NCBI RefSeq assembly: GCF_000759675.1
Contig: NZ_BAWM01000092.1
Location: 1 to 64,000 of the forward strand
Reading direction: 5' to 3'
Source: Neobacillus niacini
Lineage (GTDB): Bacteria > Bacillota > Bacilli > Bacillales > Cytobacillaceae
Length of the DNA stretch: 64,000 nucleotides
In this document: piece by piece, positions 61,659 through 64,000 of the stretch
How positions within the stretch are numbered: position 1 is the stretch's first letter
How the letters are laid out: each line of letters begins with the position of its first letter
The notes under the pieces: generated by a model
What the model was told of the DNA's origin: nothing
The model's database searches: none
The model's input: only the letters and a program-made list of their open reading frames with translations
Program-made: the position numbers and the translations under genes

Positions 61659-62531
61659 ATGAAGCAATCCTTTTCTGATAAACTATCTTCGGGCTTTATT
61701 GCAGTAATTTTAATTATGCTTTCAGCTGTCTGCCTGTATCCCTTTGTATACGTCCTTTCCGCTTCATTTAGTTCAGGCAGTGCAGTCATCACGGGAGAAG
61801 TGTTACTGTTTCCAAAGGACATCACACTTGATTCCTATAAATCTATTTTGGCGAAAGATGGGTTATGGCAGGCTTATGGCAATACCGTTTTCTATACCGT
61901 AGCCGGTACTGCGTTTAGTATATTGTTGACCATTTGCGGAGCCTATCCCCTGTCGAAAAGCAGGCTGAGGGGCAGGACCTTTGTCGCCTTTTTTATCGCG
62001 TTTACCTTGTGGTTTGGTGCGGGGCTTATTCCAACTTACTTGAATTTTAAGGAATTGGGGTTACTGGACACAAGGACAAGCATCATTGTCGGATTTGCTG
62101 TTTCGGCCTTTCTGGTCATTCTCTTAAGAACCTTTTTTCAATCCATTCCTGATTCATTAGAGGAATCGGCTAAAATGGACGGTGCCAATGATTTGCAAAT
62201 CCTGAGGCACATCTATTTACCGCTATCCAAGCCCGCCTTAGTGACCGTAGGACTCATTTATGCTGTTGGCAAATGGAATAGCTACTTTTGGGCGATGATC
62301 CTGTTGAATGATGAAAGTAAAATTCCGCTTCAGGTACTGCTGAAAAAAATGATTGTTGAAATGAGTTTAAATGAGGAATTGACAGGCTCGATGAATGCAG
62401 CTAATGCGATGTCGCAGGAAACGTTTATTTATGCCACAATTATTGTTTCGATTTTGCCAATTGTATTGGTTTATCCTTTCCTTCAGAAGTATTTTGTAAA
62501 AGGTACAATGATTGGTGGGATAAAAGAATAA
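61659..62531 (+). CDS. ABC importer permease, YtcP/AraQ-like
   Basis: A 290-residue second permease with six membrane segments. It has FSSGSAVITGEVLLFPKDIT in the first loop and the ATPase-contact loop ESAKMDGANDLQILRHIYLP. ATG 61659 follows TAGGTGATGAG; the in-frame ATG 61644 lies inside the first permease and has no site. It forms the membrane pore with the LplB-like subunit. Confidence 0.93.
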   Translation: MKQSFSDKLSSGFIAVILIMLSAVCLYPFVYVLSASFSSGSAVITGEVLLFPKDITLDSYKSILAKDGLWQAYGNTVFYTVAGTAFSILLTICGAYPLSKSRLRGRTFVAFFIAFTLWFGAGLIPTYLNFKELGLLDTRTSIIVGFAVSAFLVILLRTFFQSIPDSLEESAKMDGANDLQILRHIYLPLSKPALVTVGLIYAVGKWNSYFWAMILLNDESKIPLQVLLKKMIVEMSLNEELTGSMNAANAMSQETFIYATIIVSILPIVLVYPFLQKYFVKGTMIGGIKE

Positions 62532-62612
62532 TTTTTTGATTGGGTAGTGAAAGAATAGCATCTGTAATGAAAGCTTTAGCAGGTAAAAACATGAAAATCG
62601 GGGGGCAATAAA

Positions 62613-64000
62613 ATGAAGAAAAGAAAACTAATGGTTCCTTTACTTGCAAGTATGATGATGTTAGCAAGCGGGTGCAGTGATGCCGCTTCCACCAGCAGCA
62701 AAGAGAAGAGTTCGAAAAAGGATGGAAAAGTCGAAGAACTGAAGGTCTTTATGCATGCATCCAATGGTTATTTTATTTTCAATGACGATTGGGCCACTTT
62801 TAAAGAAGCCGCTGAAAAGACGGGGATTACCCTAAAAGGAACGGCACCAAAGTCGTCGACAAACAGTGCGGAGGCATTTAACTTGATGATCGCATCCGGT
62901 GAGATTCCGGATTTGGTCCACGGTCAAAAGAAATACTTAAATAAATATGGTATAGAAGGTGCTTTTCTGCCGCTGAATGATTTAATCAAAGAGCATGCTC
63001 CAAATATCCAAAAATATGTAAAAAAGAAAGAAGGATTCTTAAAGGCTAATCAGGGACCAGACGGAAATCTTTATATGGTGCCATATATTTCTGATGGATT
63101 GGTAGCGGAAACGTATTTTATGAGGCAGGATTGGCTCGATAAGCTCAAGCTTCAAATGCCGCAGACGGTAGACGAGTTTTACAACGTTTTGAAAGCGTTT
63201 AAAGAACAGGATCCGAATGGGAATGGGAAACAAGATGAAATCCCTTATTTTTCGGAGGATAATATCCTTGGTCTGGGTACATTATGGGGAGCCTTCGATG
63301 GCCTTTACCTTGAAAATGGCGAAATTAAATATGGACCATATGAAGCGGAGTTTCAAACGGCAATGGAAAACCTGGCAAAATGGTATAAAGAAGGGTTAAT
63401 TGATCAGGAAATTTTCACCAGGAAAAAGGCGAGGGAATATTTGTTAGGTAATAACCTTGGTGGTTCATCCCGATATTATCCCGGAAGTACGGCAGGTTAT
63501 AACGATGCATTAAAGGATTCTGTTCCTGGCATCAACTTTGTGGTGATGGCACCGCCTGAAAATACAGAAGGTAAACGAATTGAGCCGACAAAACGATCTG
63601 ATTTTGGAAATAATCTGGGGGTTGCAATTAGTGCACAGGCCGAAAATCCTGAAAAAATTATTAAGTATCTCGACTTTTTCTATAGTGAAGAAGGCCGAAG
63701 ATTGATGAACTATGGGATTGAAGGCGAAACCTATGAAATCAAGGAAGGTAAACCGGTGTTTACTGACAAGGCGTTAAAGGCGAAGGATGGGAATATTGTT
63801 GAAAACTTACGGTCTTACGGCGCTCAAGTTCCGTTCTCCTTCCATCAAGATTTTGAATATGAAAAGCTTTGGATGAATCCAATTGCGGTGAAAGGGATTG
63901 AGGAATATACAAAGGGGAATTATTTTGCAGAACAAATTCCAAACCTGACATTTACAGAGGAAGAAGAGAAAGTTCTTACAGATATTGGAACTCAAATTAC
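62613..64000 (+). CDS. ABC importer lipoprotein, LplA-like (cut by window end)
   Basis: The solute-binding subunit. The signal peptide ends in lipobox LASGC. A type-2 binding-protein fold follows, with FNLMIASGEIPDLVHGQKKY, FMRQDWLDKLKLQMPQTVDE (the family segment) and DPNGNGKQDEIPYF, a calcium-loop-like stretch. At least 462 codons are open to the window edge with no stop. ATG 62613 follows CGGGGGG. It resembles the large LplA/YtcQ binding proteins. The ligand is probably an oligosaccharide or glycan fragment. Confidence 0.93.
   Translation, partial: MKKRKLMVPLLASMMMLASGCSDAASTSSKEKSSKKDGKVEELKVFMHASNGYFIFNDDWATFKEAAEKTGITLKGTAPKSSTNSAEAFNLMIASGEIPDLVHGQKKYLNKYGIEGAFLPLNDLIKEHAPNIQKYVKKKEGFLKANQGPDGNLYMVPYISDGLVAETYFMRQDWLDKLKLQMPQTVDEFYNVLKAFKEQDPNGNGKQDEIPYFSEDNILGLGTLWGAFDGLYLENGEIKYGPYEAEFQTAMENLAKWYKEGLIDQEIFTRKKAREYLLGNNLGGSSRYYPGSTAGYNDALKDSVPGINFVVMAPPENTEGKRIEPTKRSDFGNNLGVAISAQAENPEKIIKYLDFFYSEEGRRLMNYGIEGETYEIKEGKPVFTDKALKAKDGNIVENLRSYGAQVPFSFHQDFEYEKLWMNPIAVKGIEEYTKGNYFAEQIPNLTFTEEEEKVLTDIGTQI

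Noticed and set aside
62567..62611. 14-codon frame before the solute-binding lipoprotein
   Set aside because: No ribosome binding site, and it overlaps the binding site of the lipoprotein gene.

Overview
The window is AT-rich, low-GC Firmicute DNA. It looks like an endospore-forming member of the Bacillaceae, perhaps close to Neobacillus or Mesobacillus. The evidence is a GerA-type germinant receptor operon, a gntRKPZ operon in the Bacillus subtilis order, CcpA-type cre sites, a PerR-boxed ahpCF pair, ydbS/ydbT, YmaF, DUF1659/DUF2922 proteins, an HPr kinase paralogue and AGGAGG-type ribosome binding sites with many TTG and GTG starts. It reads as ordinary chromosome with a patchy accessory layer. 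I see no rRNA, tRNA, CRISPR array, prophage or complete insertion sequence.

Layout. 1-0.3 kb: the 3' end of an IS200/IS605-type tnpB with its right-end hairpin. 0.8-1.1 kb: a cyclic-di-GMP-I riboswitch on the minus strand in front of a 45-residue membrane protein. 1.3-6.5 kb: an acyl-ACP desaturase, a YmaF-like protein, a three-gene operon of a micro-protein and two coiled-coil proteins, a highly repetitive Asp/His/Lys/Cys protein and a small orphan. 6.9-12.1 kb: the gluconate operon. 12.2-14.2 kb: a DUF1659/DUF2922 pair between two copies of a 150-bp repeat, then hisJ. 14.3-18.4 kb: a leader with a terminator, then a germinant receptor operon in B-A-C order. 18.5-22.4 kb: a nuclease lipoprotein, an MFS transporter, a VOC protein, an orphan and a GIY-YIG protein. 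22.4-23.1 kb: a cluster of gene fragments.

23.1-25.6 kb: a two-gene carboxynorspermidine pathway behind a possible attenuator. 26-32.5 kb: two membrane proteins, a divergent HprK paralogue, and an amino-sugar PTS/nanE unit with a MurR/RpiR regulator. 32.8-36.7 kb: ahpCF, an RNA-methyltransferase-like gene and a cupredoxin lipoprotein. 37-46.7 kb: an MBL-fold protein, a LysM/3D wall protein, an AraC-GH39 fusion, an MFS-M20 operon and ydbST. 47-51.6 kb: a 1447-residue secreted GH13 enzyme. 51.6-64 kb: an ahpF relic, a GntR/UTRA regulator, two tandem secreted M60 metallopeptidases, a transmembrane AraC sensor and an LplB/YtcP/lipoprotein ABC importer cut by the window end.

The 51.8-64 kb cluster reads as a glycoprotein or glycan foraging locus. 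Secreted HExxH peptidases act outside the cell, a membrane AraC protein probably senses the released product, and an ABC importer takes it up, with a cre-like site in the divergent control region. Carbon control recurs through the window (gnt, PTS, amylase, M60 loci), and a stand-alone HprK paralogue that has lost a conserved Glu sits beside the amino-sugar PTS. Many intergenic stretches hold relics (tnpB, DUF2922, methyltransferase, ahpF, TPP enzyme) and REP-like palindromes, so the chromosome has been reshuffled by small elements.
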